Part shown: positions 10,735-20,901 of the stretch, in pieces
Numbering within the stretch: the stretch's first letter is position 1
How the letters are laid out: every line of letters starts with the position of its first letter
Source of the DNA: Tridacna crocea
Taxonomy: Eukaryota; Mollusca; Bivalvia; Cardiida; Cardiidae
Assembly (NCBI GenBank): GCA_943736015.1
Contig: OX031065.1
Location: 41,988,427-42,052,426 of the forward strand
Direction of reading: 5' to 3'
DNA: 64,000 nucleotides
Position numbers and translations under genes: made by a program
The notes under the pieces: model-generated
What the model saw: the letters and a program-made list of their open reading frames with translations, nothing else
Databases searched by the model: none
Told to the model about the DNA's origin: nothing

Positions 10735-10959
10735 CCCTTTCCCAAACGACAAAATTTTAGACCAATCCAAATTAAAAATACTTGCAGACAACAAAATAAA
10801 CCTAACTCAAAAACTGAAATTTGTTTCCAGCAAGGAAGAAAACATTGTGGGAAAAGGAGAAAATGCTGGTTACCAGCATTTTCTCCTTTTCCCACAATGT
10901 TTTCAAAAGGCTTCTATCTGAAGTTCATAAAAACCAGGGATTGTATGGTAAAGGGTTAA
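10731..10959 (-). mobile_element. HP MITE, L-H-S, intact
   Basis: TTAA at 10731-10734 and 10956-10959, both shared with neighbours. GGTTACC centre; long arm of the 'TTTCCAGCAAGG' subtype. Confidence 0.92.
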
Positions 10960-11184
10960 CCCATTACCACACAATTCCTACTTTTGACGCCCCTGACAAA
11001 GAAGCCTTTTGAAAACACTGTAGGAAAAGGAGAAAATGCTGGTAACCAGCATTTTCTCCTTTTCCTACAGTGTTTTCTACCCATCCCAGAACAAATTTCA
11101 ATTTTTCAATCACCTTTATTTTGTTGTCTGCAAATGCTTTCAATTTGAACCAGTCTAGAATTCTGTCGTGTGGTAAAGAGTTAA
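10956..11184 (+). mobile_element. HP MITE, S-H-L, intact
   Basis: TTAA at 10956-10959 (shared) and 11181-11184. Head-to-head with the previous copy. GGTAACC centre. Confidence 0.92.
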
Positions 11185-11236
11185 GGATTTACAGAAGACA
11201 GGAGAAATTTCTCCAGTACAGATAGTCAACCTATTC

Positions 11237-11469
11237 TGAACCCTCTACAAATCAACAAAATTTTTGACTGGTCCAAATAGAAACCATCTGCAAACAAAAT
11301 AAAAGTACATCTGTTTCATATGATTTAATATATCATACAAGAGGTAGAGTACATTGTGGAAAAAAGGAGAATATGCTGGTTACCAGCATTTTCTCCTTTT
11401 CCCACAATGTTTTTAAAGAGCTTTTCCTACAGGGTCGTTAAAACTTGTGATTGTGTGGTAAAGAATTAA
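11237..11469 (-). mobile_element. HP MITE, L-H-S
   Basis: Left target decayed to TGAA (11237-11240), right TTAA 11466-11469. Long arm has an extra diverged stretch before the hairpin; GGTTACC centre. Confidence 0.85.
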
Positions 11470-11563
11470 AGGCAGTTTTCCAAGACTTATTATTGGATTC
11501 TTGTAAGTCAAAAATAAATTTCACTTCACTTATCTTCAGATTCTTAACCAAAAATTTATTTTG

Positions 11564-11938
11564 ACTTTTAGATGATCAGTTCGCTCATTTACATACAGGA
11601 ATACACAGACAAAGTTTAAAACATAACATCCAAAAAAGACATTATGGAAAATAATTATTACATGTTTGTTATGTAATGGAATTTAAGCATTATTAGTCAC
11701 ATGCCAGTCACTTGACATTCCCTAAATGCTTTACTGATTTTTTGGTGCGAAATCTAAAAATACCTTAAGAGGCTACATAGTCTTTTGAGGGAACACCTTC
11801 AAAATTTTTTTTTTGTAATTTCATGAGTCTTAATCATTGATGATTTGTATTTTTTTTTCATATGAATTCAGTGATATATATATTTTTTAATTTGGTGAGC
11901 TGTAAAAATTCTAAATACCCACCTTTAAACAGTCCCTA
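11564..11938 (+). mobile_element. Element A, 5' truncated
   Basis: Matches the 44825 copy from TTTTAGATGATCA onward, through AAGAGGCTACATAGTC, to CCCACCT followed by TTAA 11935-11938. About 170 bp of the other end is missing. Confidence 0.85.
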
Positions 11939-12070
11939 GCTAGTAGGCTTTATTATGGAAGTATTGTTTGCAACGAGAAAATACTGCTTACCTGTGGTTC
12001 CTCCTTCTTACTCAAGGTTTTCAAGAACTTTCTCCTTCAGGGTCTTGATTTATTGGAAGTCAAAGGTTAA
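11935..12070. mobile_element. HP-like MITE, degenerate, possibly two short arms
   Basis: TTAA at 11935-11938 (shared with element A) and 12067-12070. AACAGTCCCTAGC on the left and TCTCCTTCAGGGTCTTG on the right both resemble the short arm; the hairpin is eroded. Confidence 0.55.
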
Positions 12071-12080
12071 CTGAATGTGT

Positions 12081-12221
12081 GACCAGCATTTTCTCCTTTT
12101 CCCACAATGTTTTCTACCCTTCAAAAAACAAATTTCAAATTTTCGGTCACTTTTATTTTGTCGTCTGCAAATGCTTTCGGTTTGGACAAGCCTAAAATAT
12201 TGTCGTTTGGTAATGAGTTAA
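12081..12221 (+). mobile_element. HP MITE, half element starting at the hairpin centre
   Basis: Begins at the hairpin symmetry axis (ACCAGCATTTTCTCC) and continues as perfect right stem and long arm to TTAA 12218-12221. The left half is absent. Confidence 0.88.
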
Positions 12222-12396
12222 TAATATCTATTGAATATTTTATACAAGCAATGGGTTAAGCATTTTGTAATGTATATTATTTACACAATCTTATGTTTGC
12301 TAACCATGGTAATCTCCACTCCAAAATTCTGAAGTCTAACCTTAAGAGTTTAAAGTAAATAACCATGTTATGAAATTGAAAAATTGTGACCTTTCC

Positions 12397-12515
12397 TTAA
12401 CCCTTGGCTAAACAGTCCAATTTTAAAACCTAGGGAGATAGGCTTTTGAAAACATCCTCGGAAAATAGGAAATGCTAGTAACTAGCATTTTCTCCTTTTC
12501 CTGCAATATTTCTAG
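12397..12515 (+). mobile_element. HP MITE, left part only
   Basis: TTAA at 12397-12400, short arm and hairpin (GCTAGTAACTAGC centre); the long arm is missing after about 12515. Confidence 0.75.
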
Positions 12516-12544
12516 CTTTGATCTTTAGTGATCATGCTGTGCCA

Positions 12545-13790
12545 ATGGTGCAACATTCAACTTTTACATTGTGTATGCTTTGGGGGCCAATACTCATGAA
12601 ACTTGGTCAGAATGTTTGCCTTTATTATATTTCTGACAAGTTCGAAAATGGATCACATCAGTAAAAAACTAGGTTAGCAGGCTAAATCCTTAGCAAAACT
12701 TTCTGTCCATTCTAGAGGTTACATTTTCAGTGTATGTAATTCAGTCAGCATGTTTGTCTTAAAGACATCTAGAATTAGTTTTAAAATGCGATACTTTGAT
12801 TGAAAAGCGAGATAAACAGGGTATATCTTTGAAAAAAACTTGTGCACACTCTAGGAGCCTCATATTCAGTCCAATACTCATTAAAGTTGCTTTGATTTCT
12901 CAAGTTGGATTGAAGATGGGTCATTTGAGTCAAAAAAAGTCACTAAGTCAAATCTTTGAAAACCTTGCATAGAGTCTAGAGGACACATCATTTCATTCCA
13001 ATAATTATGCAAGTTTTTCAGAATGGTTGTCTTGATTTTGTCAAGGTTGGGCTGTAAAATGGGTTCTTTCAAAAAGTCGGTCACCATGTAAGACCTTGGA
13101 AAAACCTTGCATACTTTCTAGAAGCCACAATATCAGCCCAATACTCACAAAACTTGGTCAGAATCTTTGTCTTGGTGTTATCTTGGATGTGGAGGAAAAT
13201 GGGAATGTGGTGTCAAAATCTATATGTATGTAACCAGGTCAAACTTAGGAAAAACTTTGTGCAGATGCAAGATGTCACATTTTTAGTCCAAAACTTGTGC
13301 AAGGTTGTAAGAAAGTTTGTCTTGAGAATATTAAATAATTGAGTTCAAAATTGGATAATGTCATGTCTAAAACTAGGTCAACATGTCAAATCTAGACAGA
13401 ACCCTTGTGTACACTCTAGAGACCACATTTTTAGTCCGTAACGTTCATGAGAATCAGTCAAAATGTTTGTCTTGATGATATCTCAGTTTTAAAAATGTAT
13501 CAAATCAGGTTTAAAATTTTCTTTTGGATAGATCTCTGAAAAACCTTGAATACTCTCTTTCAGCCCAAAACTCTGGAAAATGGTCAGGATGTTTGTCTTG
13601 AAGACATCTACAGCAAGTTTGAAAATGGATTTTATTGGGTCCAAAACTAGGTGACTGAGACAAATTCTGAAAAAAAGTAGTGTCCATTCCAGAGGCCTCA
13701 TTTTCAGCCTAATACTTATGAAAGTTTGATAGAATATTAGTCTTGTTTACTCGAAAGAGATACAAAATGTATCATGTTTGGTCCAAAGGG
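12545..13790 (+). repeat. Tandem array, about 140-bp monomer, 9 diverged units
   Basis: The motif ACTTGGTCAGAATGTTTGTC recurs at roughly 12600, 12740, 12885, 13010, 13152, 13300, 13450, 13577 and 13719, each followed by a 'TCTAGAGGCCACATTTT' type segment. The units have diverged strongly from one another. I recognise the monomer as a kind of dispersed mollusc repeat; no ORF runs through it. Confidence 0.8.
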
Positions 13791-13979
13791 GCTGAGGTAA
13801 GCCACTCACTAGGTGGTTCCCATTAGATTTAACAGTTAGGCCTTGTACCATTGCGCAACAACCTGACAATAAATAATCATCTGGTGGTGCCATCTTTTAT
13901 GCCTTAGAAGGTGCTGACAGAAGACTGATGTGTACAGGCTTTGTCCAAATGAAGCAAATGTTGTCCTAGGTTAGTTATT

Positions 13980-14175
13980 TGGTTCTGAATCCATATTCAC
14001 CAACCATTCTTAATTTCATATGAAGTCTTACTCTATATTTAGAAAGTAACACAACTTTTGATTGGCAAAACTGTTCTGTTTAGCCTATCAGAATATGTGT
14101 TACTTTTGAATTTATAAATTTCTTTCAAATTAAAAAAGAAATAAGAATGCATATTCTGATCTTGATCCAGACAGT
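13980..14175 (+). repeat. Dispersed repeat with AT-rich palindrome, copy 2
   Basis: GTAACACAACTTTTGATTGG and an imperfect inverse ATCAGAATATGTGTTAC, with the same AAAGAAATAAGAAT tail as the copy at 10200. Confidence 0.6.
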
Positions 14176-14191
14176 CCTTTAACTCATTACC

Positions 14192-17100
14192 CACGGGTAG
14201 GAAACTTCATATTCAGAGCCAATGGCTCCGACAAGAAAATGTTGTGTTGGTCTTCCGTTTCTGAAGATGTCGGCTGAAAAACAACCCCAAAACAGGTAGG
14301 CATGTCAGTATTTGTAATTATGTGTTCTTATGTCTTTGACTTTCAAAAAAAGGAGAATGTCATTCGATCCTCTGGTCTTTCAACGTGTTTTCTGCACTAC
14401 GCAAAGTTGGAACAGGTGTACGATGTTGTCTGAATCATTTGTGGCGTGGATTGACCGAAGCCAAAATAATACATTTACGAGATAAATGCAGGCTCTTTCT
14501 GCCCTTTGAAGGAGCAAAGTAAAGAAATTTTCCTGTTCTACAGGCTTAGATAGTTGCCTTTGACCTTTCCATTTGCTCATTGCAAGAATCGACAGAAAAC
14601 TACCCAAAACGTGCATAATTTAAGAAAGGCTCCGATTGTGTGGGTCGGTTACGAAAATATCGGTTGGCTCCGATGGAAGGGGAATTTCGTTTAGTTATTT
14701 TTTTTTTCTAATTTTCAGGTATACAAACTGAAGGTGCGTAGAGTTAAATTTGAAGCAACATGTTCATTTCAAACTACTTTTCTCGTTGTGTTCTATATAT
14801 AGAAATAGCAAAGAGAAGTATCTTACCAATTTTACATATTGTCAAATTGGCATTTTGCTTATATGAATGTACAATCAGAAAACGTAAAAGATGCCATTCA
14901 TTCCATTTTTAGCAACGTGCTCAAGAGGGGCTTTTAGATCAAGATGTGTCCGTTGTGCGTCGTCTGCCATGCGTCGTCCGTCGTGGGTCATCTGTCGTGC
15001 ATCGTCCACCGTGCGTCGTCCATCGCCAACTACTTGTTTAAACATCTTCACTTCCTTTACCATTGGGCCGATTTGGACCAAACTTGGCTGGAATGCTCCT
15101 TGGGAGGTCCTGTTTAAAAACTGTTCACAGAATTTCATTCAATCAAAAATCCTAGTTGCCATGGCAACCAAATGGAATTTGTAAGAAATTCTTTAAAAAT
15201 CTCCTCCTCTGAAACCGCTCGTCAAATTTTGAAATAATTTCACGGAGATATTCCTTAGGTGACCATTTTCAAAAGTTGTTGGCGAAATTTTGATCCCTAA
15301 GGAAACATGGCTCTGGTGAATGGGGGCTACTTGCACTGTACAGACTGAATAAAGAAATTCTCAAACATTATTCTTCTCTGAATCGGCAGGTCAGAGTATA
15401 AAATAACTTCACACAGATGTTCCTTGGATAACCATTTTTAAAACTTATTCGCACAAGTTTGATCTATCAATAAACGTGGCTCTGGTGAATGGGGGGTACT
15501 GGCACTACTATACGGAAATGAAAAAAAAAATCTTAAATTTTTTCTTCTCTGAAACTGCTGGTTAGATTTTGAAATTTCATAGAGATGTTCCTTGGATGAC
15601 CCTTTTCAAAAACTGTTCGCGAAATTTTGATCCGTCAATAAACATGGCTCTGGTGAAGGGAGGGGGCGGGGGCTACTTGCACTATACGCAAATGAAGAAA
15701 TTCTCAAACATTATTCTTCTCTGAAACGGCTGATCAGAGTTTAAAATAATTTCACAAAGAAGTTCCTTGGATAACCATTTCTAAAATTTGTTCGCAAAAT
15801 TTTGATCCATCAATAAACATGCCTCTGGTGATTGGGGACTACTCGCACTATACGGAAATGAAGAAATTCTTAAAAATTCCTCTTCCCTGAAATGGCAGGT
15901 CAGAGTTTGAAATAATTTGACAAAAATGTTCCTTGTGTGACCCTTTTCACAAAGTGTCCGAGATATTTCAATCCATCAAAAAACATGGATCTAATGGCTG
16001 TGGGCTATTAACACTATATGGCCATGAAGAAATTCTAAAACAATCTTCTTCTCTGAAACGGCTGATCAGATTTTGAAATAATTTCACAGATATTTTCCGA
16101 GGGTGACCCTGAATCTCTAGTTCGACAAACGTTTTTAGTCACTTTCGAGCATTTGCTCTTCTGCAAGAAATTGTTCTTGGGTGAACTATCCAAAAATTTA
16201 TTTGCAGAATTCTGATTCAACAAAACCATTGCTGTGGTGGTGATTGTAGGGGTGGTGACAGATTTTGAAATGACTTTTACAGGTGACCTTTTTAAAATTG
16301 CTTGGCAAAATAGTGATTTTGTTTCCACATGTTCAATCATTGTGTAAACAATTATGTCGATGACTGAATAATGATTCATAAATTGCATAATGCAAATTCG
16401 TGCATCTAGACCATTTAAACATGCGTTGCTTTTATCATTCTCGTACTTCTAAAAGAAAATATTTTTTTATCATTATTTGTGCTTATGTGTGGGCTGCACT
16501 TACGACAAAAGCACTAAAAAATTTATATATGGACTATTCGGTCTAATCAAAAGCTATGCAGAAGTATTTTCAAAATTTAGATTGACTAATGTTAAGCAGC
16601 AATTTTCTAAAGTGACATTACGAGTCTTTTGTATTTTCATAACTGCGGTCTTGTTCCATCCAACAAATGAACTAAATTTTGGACTGAAAAATATCAATGG
16701 AAAAACAAAACTTACTTCCTTACCAATTATTTACAGAAAACTAAATTTTTGAAAGGGAGCCCCCATGAATCGGTGCCGAGTAACATAGTCAGAGCCGGCC
16801 GACATAATCGGAGCCCTTCTTTATTTTTATCAGTTCTTGTGCTTTCATTTTCAATTTTTGACCATAAGTAAATGTAACATTTCAAGACATTAATTCAAGG
16901 TTTTGGGACAGCAAGGCTCTCTCTTATTTGCAGGTTAAATGGCAATAACAGACTGAATTTAGGTCCTTGACGTATTGTTTTGGCAACGGTCAACGCACGC
17001 CACAAATGATTCAGACAACATCGTACACCTGTTCCAACTTTGCGTAGTGCAGAAAACACGTTGAAAGACCAGAGGATCGAATGACATTCTCCTTTTTTTG

Positions 17101-17254
17101 AAAGTCAAAAAACAATAGGAACACATAATTACAAATACTGACATGCCTACCTGTTTTGGGGTTGTTTTTCAGCCGACATCTTCAGAAACGGAAGACCAAC
17201 ACAACATTTTCTCGTCGGAGCCATTGGCTCTGAATATGAAGTTTCCTACCCGTG
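14192..17254. mobile_element. Element C: 3.06-kb element with about 290-bp inverted ends
   Basis: Both ends read CACGGGTAGGAAACTTCATA inward. The left end (14192 to about 14480) and right end (about 16965 to 17254) are nearly identical inverted repeats. The element is flanked by a 5-bp duplication TTACC (14187-14191, 17255-17259) inside an HP MITE. Its interior carries an AGCTC-type tandem array (about 14890-16380, about 165-bp units with ATGGCTCTGGTGAATGGGG) and no intact transposase. CAC ends and a 5-bp TSD resemble Transib-type elements, but that is only a guess. A partial relative starts at 60743. Confidence 0.88.
14890..16380 (+). repeat. Tandem array inside element C, about 165-bp units
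   Basis: Starts with GTGCTCAAGAGGGGCTTTTAG and GTC-rich simple sequence (CGTCGT..), then about eight units of 'GAAATTCTTAAA...GGTCAGATTTTGAAATAATTTCACA'. Homologous to the free array at 25351-26771, so element C has taken up or been invaded by this repeat. Confidence 0.8.
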
Positions 17255-17499
17255 TTACCAGACGACAATATTTTAGGCTTATCCAAATTGAAAGCATTGC
17301 AGATGACAAAATAAAAAAGACTGAAAATTTGAAATTTGTTTTGTGAAGGATTGAAAACATTACAGCAAAAGGATAAAATGCTGGTTACCAGCATTTTCTC
17401 CTTTTCCCACAATGTTTTCTAAAAGCTTCTTCCTTCTCAGGGGCATCAAAAGTAGGGATTGTGTAGTAATGTGTTAATGCATTTAAGCATTAAAATTCA

Positions 17500-17670
17500 C
17501 TGATTTGCTCTTTACGAAACAATCTAGTTACATGTATATGATGCTCTGAGGGATTTAAGCTTTTGAAAACCTTGTGCAAGTAAGGGAAAATGCCGCTAAT
17601 GTGCATATTCTCCTTGTTCAACGGTGTTTTCTTCTGGATCATTTCTTTCTTTTCAGTTGCAAAATATTTC
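17500..17670 (+). mobile_element. HP MITE, very degenerate
   Basis: Short-arm remnant (CTTTACGAAACAATC, GGGATTTAAGCTTTTGAAAAC) and eroded hairpin up to about 17635. Confidence 0.45.
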
Positions 17671-17764
17671 CCTCACACTGATTGAAGAACAAGTTCTTGC
17701 AAAATATATGCCAATCTCTCTGGACACTGCTTCCTGTAAACAAGGCTATTAAACCAAATCAAGG

Positions 17765-17830
17765 GGTTAGTGCAAGACTACTGTAAGTGCATATACCATG
17801 TATACAGACTTAAATAGTCTTGCACTTACC
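17765..17830. repeat. 66-bp miRNA-precursor-like hairpin, copy 1
   Basis: GGTTAGTGCAAGACTA pairs with TAGTCTTGCACTTACC, and inner GTATA/TATAC segments continue the stem. It is homologous to 19263-19329. It could be a mini-foldback transposon or a small-RNA precursor; only two copies were seen. Confidence 0.7.
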
Positions 17831-17841
17831 TCTCAATTGTA

Positions 17842-18108
17842 CCCCTGCGAAACAGTTCATGAAGTTCACTAACTTTTCATGAACTTATGCCAAGTTCATG
17901 AACATTTGATGAATCTTGTAAAAAATTCATGAAACTTTGTTTTGAGGTGTATAAAGTTCATGAACTTTGCTCTGGGTTCTAGAACCATTCATGAACCCCG
18001 GTGCAAGTTCTTGAACTAATCAAGTTCATGAACCATTCTGCAAAATGTTTAAAAAAGTTCTTGAACAGTTCATGAACCAAATTTCAAGTTCTTGAACTTC
18101 TGCTTTGA
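17842..18108 (+). repeat. TTCATGAA palindrome array, copy 1
   Basis: Starts CCCCTGCGAAACAGTTCATG and contains many GTTCATGAAC or GTTCTTGAAC words within about 265 bp. The reverse-oriented partner at 28813-29079 ends TCGCAGGGG, so both are copies of one element in opposite orientation. Confidence 0.75.
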
Positions 18109-18643
18109 TGAGGTATTATTCAGACTTAATAAACTAAATTTAATGACACTACCAACTCCGAAAATTTTCAGTCAATAAACATTTAACATTTTCCACATAA
18201 AAATTTAAGTGAAAGTCAAAGGTTCACCTTCTACAGTCTTTATGGTAATAAATCTATACTTAACATTTAATATATATCAAATTCACAACAAGAGGGCTAT
18301 AATGACCCTATATTGTTCCATTGGCTATTCTGTTAATACTCTGAGTCAAGATGGCAATTGCTCATTACCACCAATCACCCAAAGCAGAAATACTTCTTTA
18401 TGAATCAAAATATCTTCAAAGTATGATATCTAACAGCAACTTAGCAAAGGAAAATCCATGCCAAATAACAGTGAAATCCAACTTGATTTTTTTGAAGTTA
18501 CACTATATGTCATACAGTGAGAATGGCTCATAAACAGTGTGAGAATGTTTGAAGAAAATTGCTCAAGAAACGAAGATGCTTGAGTGTAAGTCCAAAGTTT
18601 GAACTCATCCAAATTGAAAATATCTGAAAAAAATGAATTCTAG
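18109..18643. other. Non-coding; possible repeat end and 3' flank of minus-strand gene
   Basis: AACAAGAGGGCTATAATGACC at about 18287 resembles the hairpin end of the AGCTC-type array (cf. GGGCCATTTTGGCCC at 26757). This stretch is also downstream of the stop codon of the minus-strand exon at 18644, so it may contain its 3' UTR; no clear polyadenylation signal was picked out. Confidence 0.4.
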
Positions 18644-18911
18644 TCAGTCACATTCTGAGACATCACAATCCAAAGAACAAATTGATGGAGAACTGTCTGA
18701 ATCATGGTCAATATCATTCAGCTTTGACAAGATGCCTGGCTTGTCTGCAGTTTCATTTGACATTCTGGACCTATTCTCCTTGTTTATATTCATATTGTCT
18801 CTAACAGTGACAAATTTGAATGGGAACTTGGCAAATCTTCTGCTTCTACGTAAACTTGCGTTGTTCCAGGAAATTCTGTGTGCATATGAATATCTCAAGT
18901 TGTAGCCATGT
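18644..18911 (-). CDS. Candidate terminal coding exon, Ser/Asp-rich C-terminus
   Basis: On the minus strand a good acceptor (TTATCCATTTCAG) precedes position 18911. An open frame entered with two bases from the previous exon then runs about 88 codons to TGA at 18644-18646. The N-terminal half is basic (LRRSRRFAKFPFKF) and the C-terminal half is acidic and serine-rich (DIDHDSDSSPSICSLD), ending in a Cys/Asp tail. No domain is recognised. It lies 1.6 kb downstream of a C2H2 zinc-finger exon on the same strand, but their phases do not join directly (the finger exon leaves one base), so an intermediate exon is needed if they are one gene. Confidence 0.5.
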
Positions 18912-19262
18912 CTGAAATGGATAATACATCTTGTTAACAGACAGAATGTATAATTTTCAAAGATTAAAGCGAAATTCAATAGTCTCAACTAAATGGATTG
19001 ATTGGAAACAAGGATTTTAATGCCATTTTAATCATAATTTAGTCATATGGTAACAGTCCTCTTACCAATGTTTCCTGGATACATACAAGTACAAGAGCTA
19101 GAGAGGTCCAGTCCTAATTAATTAAGTGCACCATGAAACAGATTCAACTTTTTTAGCTTGAAGTCAGGCTGCATTACATTTGTTTCTGAACATGAGGTTC
19201 ATAGGGGAAAGTTTTCTTCCCATAATAATCAAGAGAATTGGGCCTCAACAGCATATTCAATA

Positions 19263-19329
19263 GGTGAGTGCAACACTATTATAAGTGCCTGTACATTGTA
19301 CAGACATTTAGAATAGTGTTGCACTCACC
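19263..19329. repeat. 67-bp miRNA-precursor-like hairpin, copy 2
   Basis: GGTGAGTGCAACACTATT pairs perfectly with AATAGTGTTGCACTCACC, and CTGTAC/GTACAG closes the inner stem with a 3-nt loop. Flanked by TA on each side. Homologous to 17765-17830. Confidence 0.75.
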
Positions 19330-19494
19330 TATTAAATAATACAAAGTATTTCTAAATTTTGGCTCTGTGATCTACTTTTTGACCTAAGGTGACCACTATT
19401 CAAATTTGTCTAAGCTATCATCTGACCTGAATTCTGATCAGCTCCCATGAATACAGAACTGAAAATGTGGCAAACAAGGTTTTTCCAAAATTTG

Positions 19495-19760
19495 ACAGCT
19501 GAGCTCAAGTAACTCAGTAATGAGGGCTACATTGTAATCCAGGGGTCGAGAATTCAAATCCCATTGTAGCAAACAATCTCTTTTTACATTTACCATGGAG
19601 GTCAGTGCAACCCAAGTCATTTGTCTTCCATCTCTGGGCTACATAATAGTCAATACAGGAAAGTAGCCAGTTGCTTTGGAAGATTATTGCTTTAAATACC
19701 AGTATAAGAGATGAAAGAAACACATGGATAGGTGAACTGGCTGCCTTGATATGTCTGAAA
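19495..19760 (+). repeat. Possible tRNA-derived SINE
   Basis: TAACTCAGTAATG (A-box like) and GTCGAGAATTCAAATCCC (B-box like) are spaced as in a tRNA, followed by non-tRNA body sequence. Boundaries and tail are unclear. Confidence 0.45.
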
Positions 19761-20305
19761 TACTACTGAAAAACGGTGTGAACTACAAAAAAAATAAAGA
19801 TTGGAAATTTAATTTTTTTCTTTCCACTGCCATGGTTCAAGTTGGAATTAAATTCTTTAAATAAAACTTTTCAAGACCAACTAAGGATTGTTATGTGAGG
19901 TTAAGGTGAAATTGGCCAGATGTTTATGAGAAGATGTTGATGCCACATGGCTGATGACTGACACTGAGCAATCATAAAGGCTAACCTGGAGCACATTGTG
20001 CTCTGGTGAGCTGAAAAGACAAAAATTCATGACAGACAACATGCGCTGATCCAGATATCTTTCTCAGGGGTGGTGTCCCTCCAAAAACGCACTTGTCTTA
20101 TTTTATTATACTTTGATCTCCGGATTTCAGTGGATGTAAATCGTTAACAAGAAAAGTCAATGTTTCCAGTTCTAACCATGAGGAGGTATCCACATTTGGA
20201 ACCTTTTTTTTCTTTAAATTTATGACTGTATTTTACATATATGCCGAGCAATGTCAAACCAGTACCATTTCACAACTCCAATAACCACATTTTTGCCAAA
20301 ATTAC

Positions 20306-20360
20306 AGGGAGGGGGGGGGGGGTCCGGACCCCCAGTCCCCCCTCTGGATCCGCCCATGGA
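20306..20360. repeat. G-run / C-run palindrome
   Basis: A run of about 15 G followed by TCCGGACCCCC and further C-runs, then GGATCCGCCCATGG. Locally GC-rich in an AT-rich region and able to fold; resembles short invertebrate dispersed repeats. Confidence 0.55.
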
Positions 20361-20502
20361 CAATGTGGTATCCCATACGCTTTGTTAGACTTAAAATGGC
20401 AGGTAGAGCTAAAAACTGAGTCATTAATTGATTAACATCAATGACAGAGTGATCACAATCACTTTGTGCTCTGGCGAGTTAAAAGCAAATACATATACTT
20501 AC

Positions 20503-20629
20503 GGTGGTCACGAATCTGATGCTGTACAATACTTTGCTTCTGCCTAAACCATCTGCTGCAAATGGGGCAACTGAACACTTTTCTCCCACTGATGGTGACT
20601 TCTTCATAACTGGTTGGTATTTTGTTGTG
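20503..20629 (-). CDS. C2H2 zinc-finger exon
   Basis: On the minus strand a strong acceptor (TTTTTTGTATCTGCAG) and a strong donor (CACC|GTAAGTATATG) bound 127 bp. The frame encodes a linker (PTSYEEVTISGRKVF) and one C2H2 finger: Cys-x2-Cys (CPIC), 12 residues (SRWFRQKQSIVQ), His-x4-His (HQIRDH). The aromatic residue of the finger core is present (W/F after the second Cys). A single finger in its own exon suggests a protein with separated fingers rather than a tandem-finger array. Function is presumably nucleic-acid or protein binding in the nucleus; the gene cannot be named. Downstream coding may continue to the exon at 18644-18911. Confidence 0.78.
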
Positions 20630-20660
20630 CTGCAGATACAAAAAAAATGAAGTATGGAGG

Positions 20661-20898
20661 TTAACTCTTTACCGAAAAACAAAAGTTACGATTTGTCTAA
20701 ATGGAAAGCATGTGCAAACTAGTTGATACAACACTATGAATGTAACTGAACAATTAAAAATTGTTTTAGAAAGAGTAGAAAACACTCTGGGAAAAGAAGA
20801 AAATGCTGGTAACCAGCATTTTCTCCTTTTCCCATACTATTTTCAAGGGTTTCTTTCACAGGGTCATTAAAAATCGGGAATGTGTGGTAAAAGGTTAA
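20661..20898 (-). mobile_element. HP MITE, L-H-S, intact ends
   Basis: TTAA at 20661-20664 and 20895-20898. GGTAACC centre, discordant with its orientation. Lies in the intron upstream of the zinc-finger exon. Confidence 0.9.
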
Positions 20899-20901
20899 AG
20901 G

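Larger units (their letters stand above)
14179..17477 (-). mobile_element. HP MITE split by element C
   Basis: The left terminus is TTAACTCATTACC at 14179-14191. The remainder (TTACCAGACGACAATATTTT onward, hairpin with GGTTACC centre, short arm) is at 17255-17477, ending with TTAA 17474-17477. The two pieces join into a normal L-H-S copy once the 3063-bp insert and one TTACC repeat are removed. Confidence 0.9.

Noticed and set aside
14891..15184. 97-codon ORF and its 87-codon opposite-strand partner
   Set aside because: Translation of the GTC-rich leader of the AGCTC-type array inside element C; recurring TSFTIGPIWTKLGWN-like peptide is repeat-derived.
16035..16388. 117-codon minus-strand ORF
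   Set aside because: Lies within element C array sequence, with no domain and no conserved start.
18633..18905. 90-codon plus-strand ORF
   Set aside because: Antisense shadow of the better supported minus-strand terminal exon.
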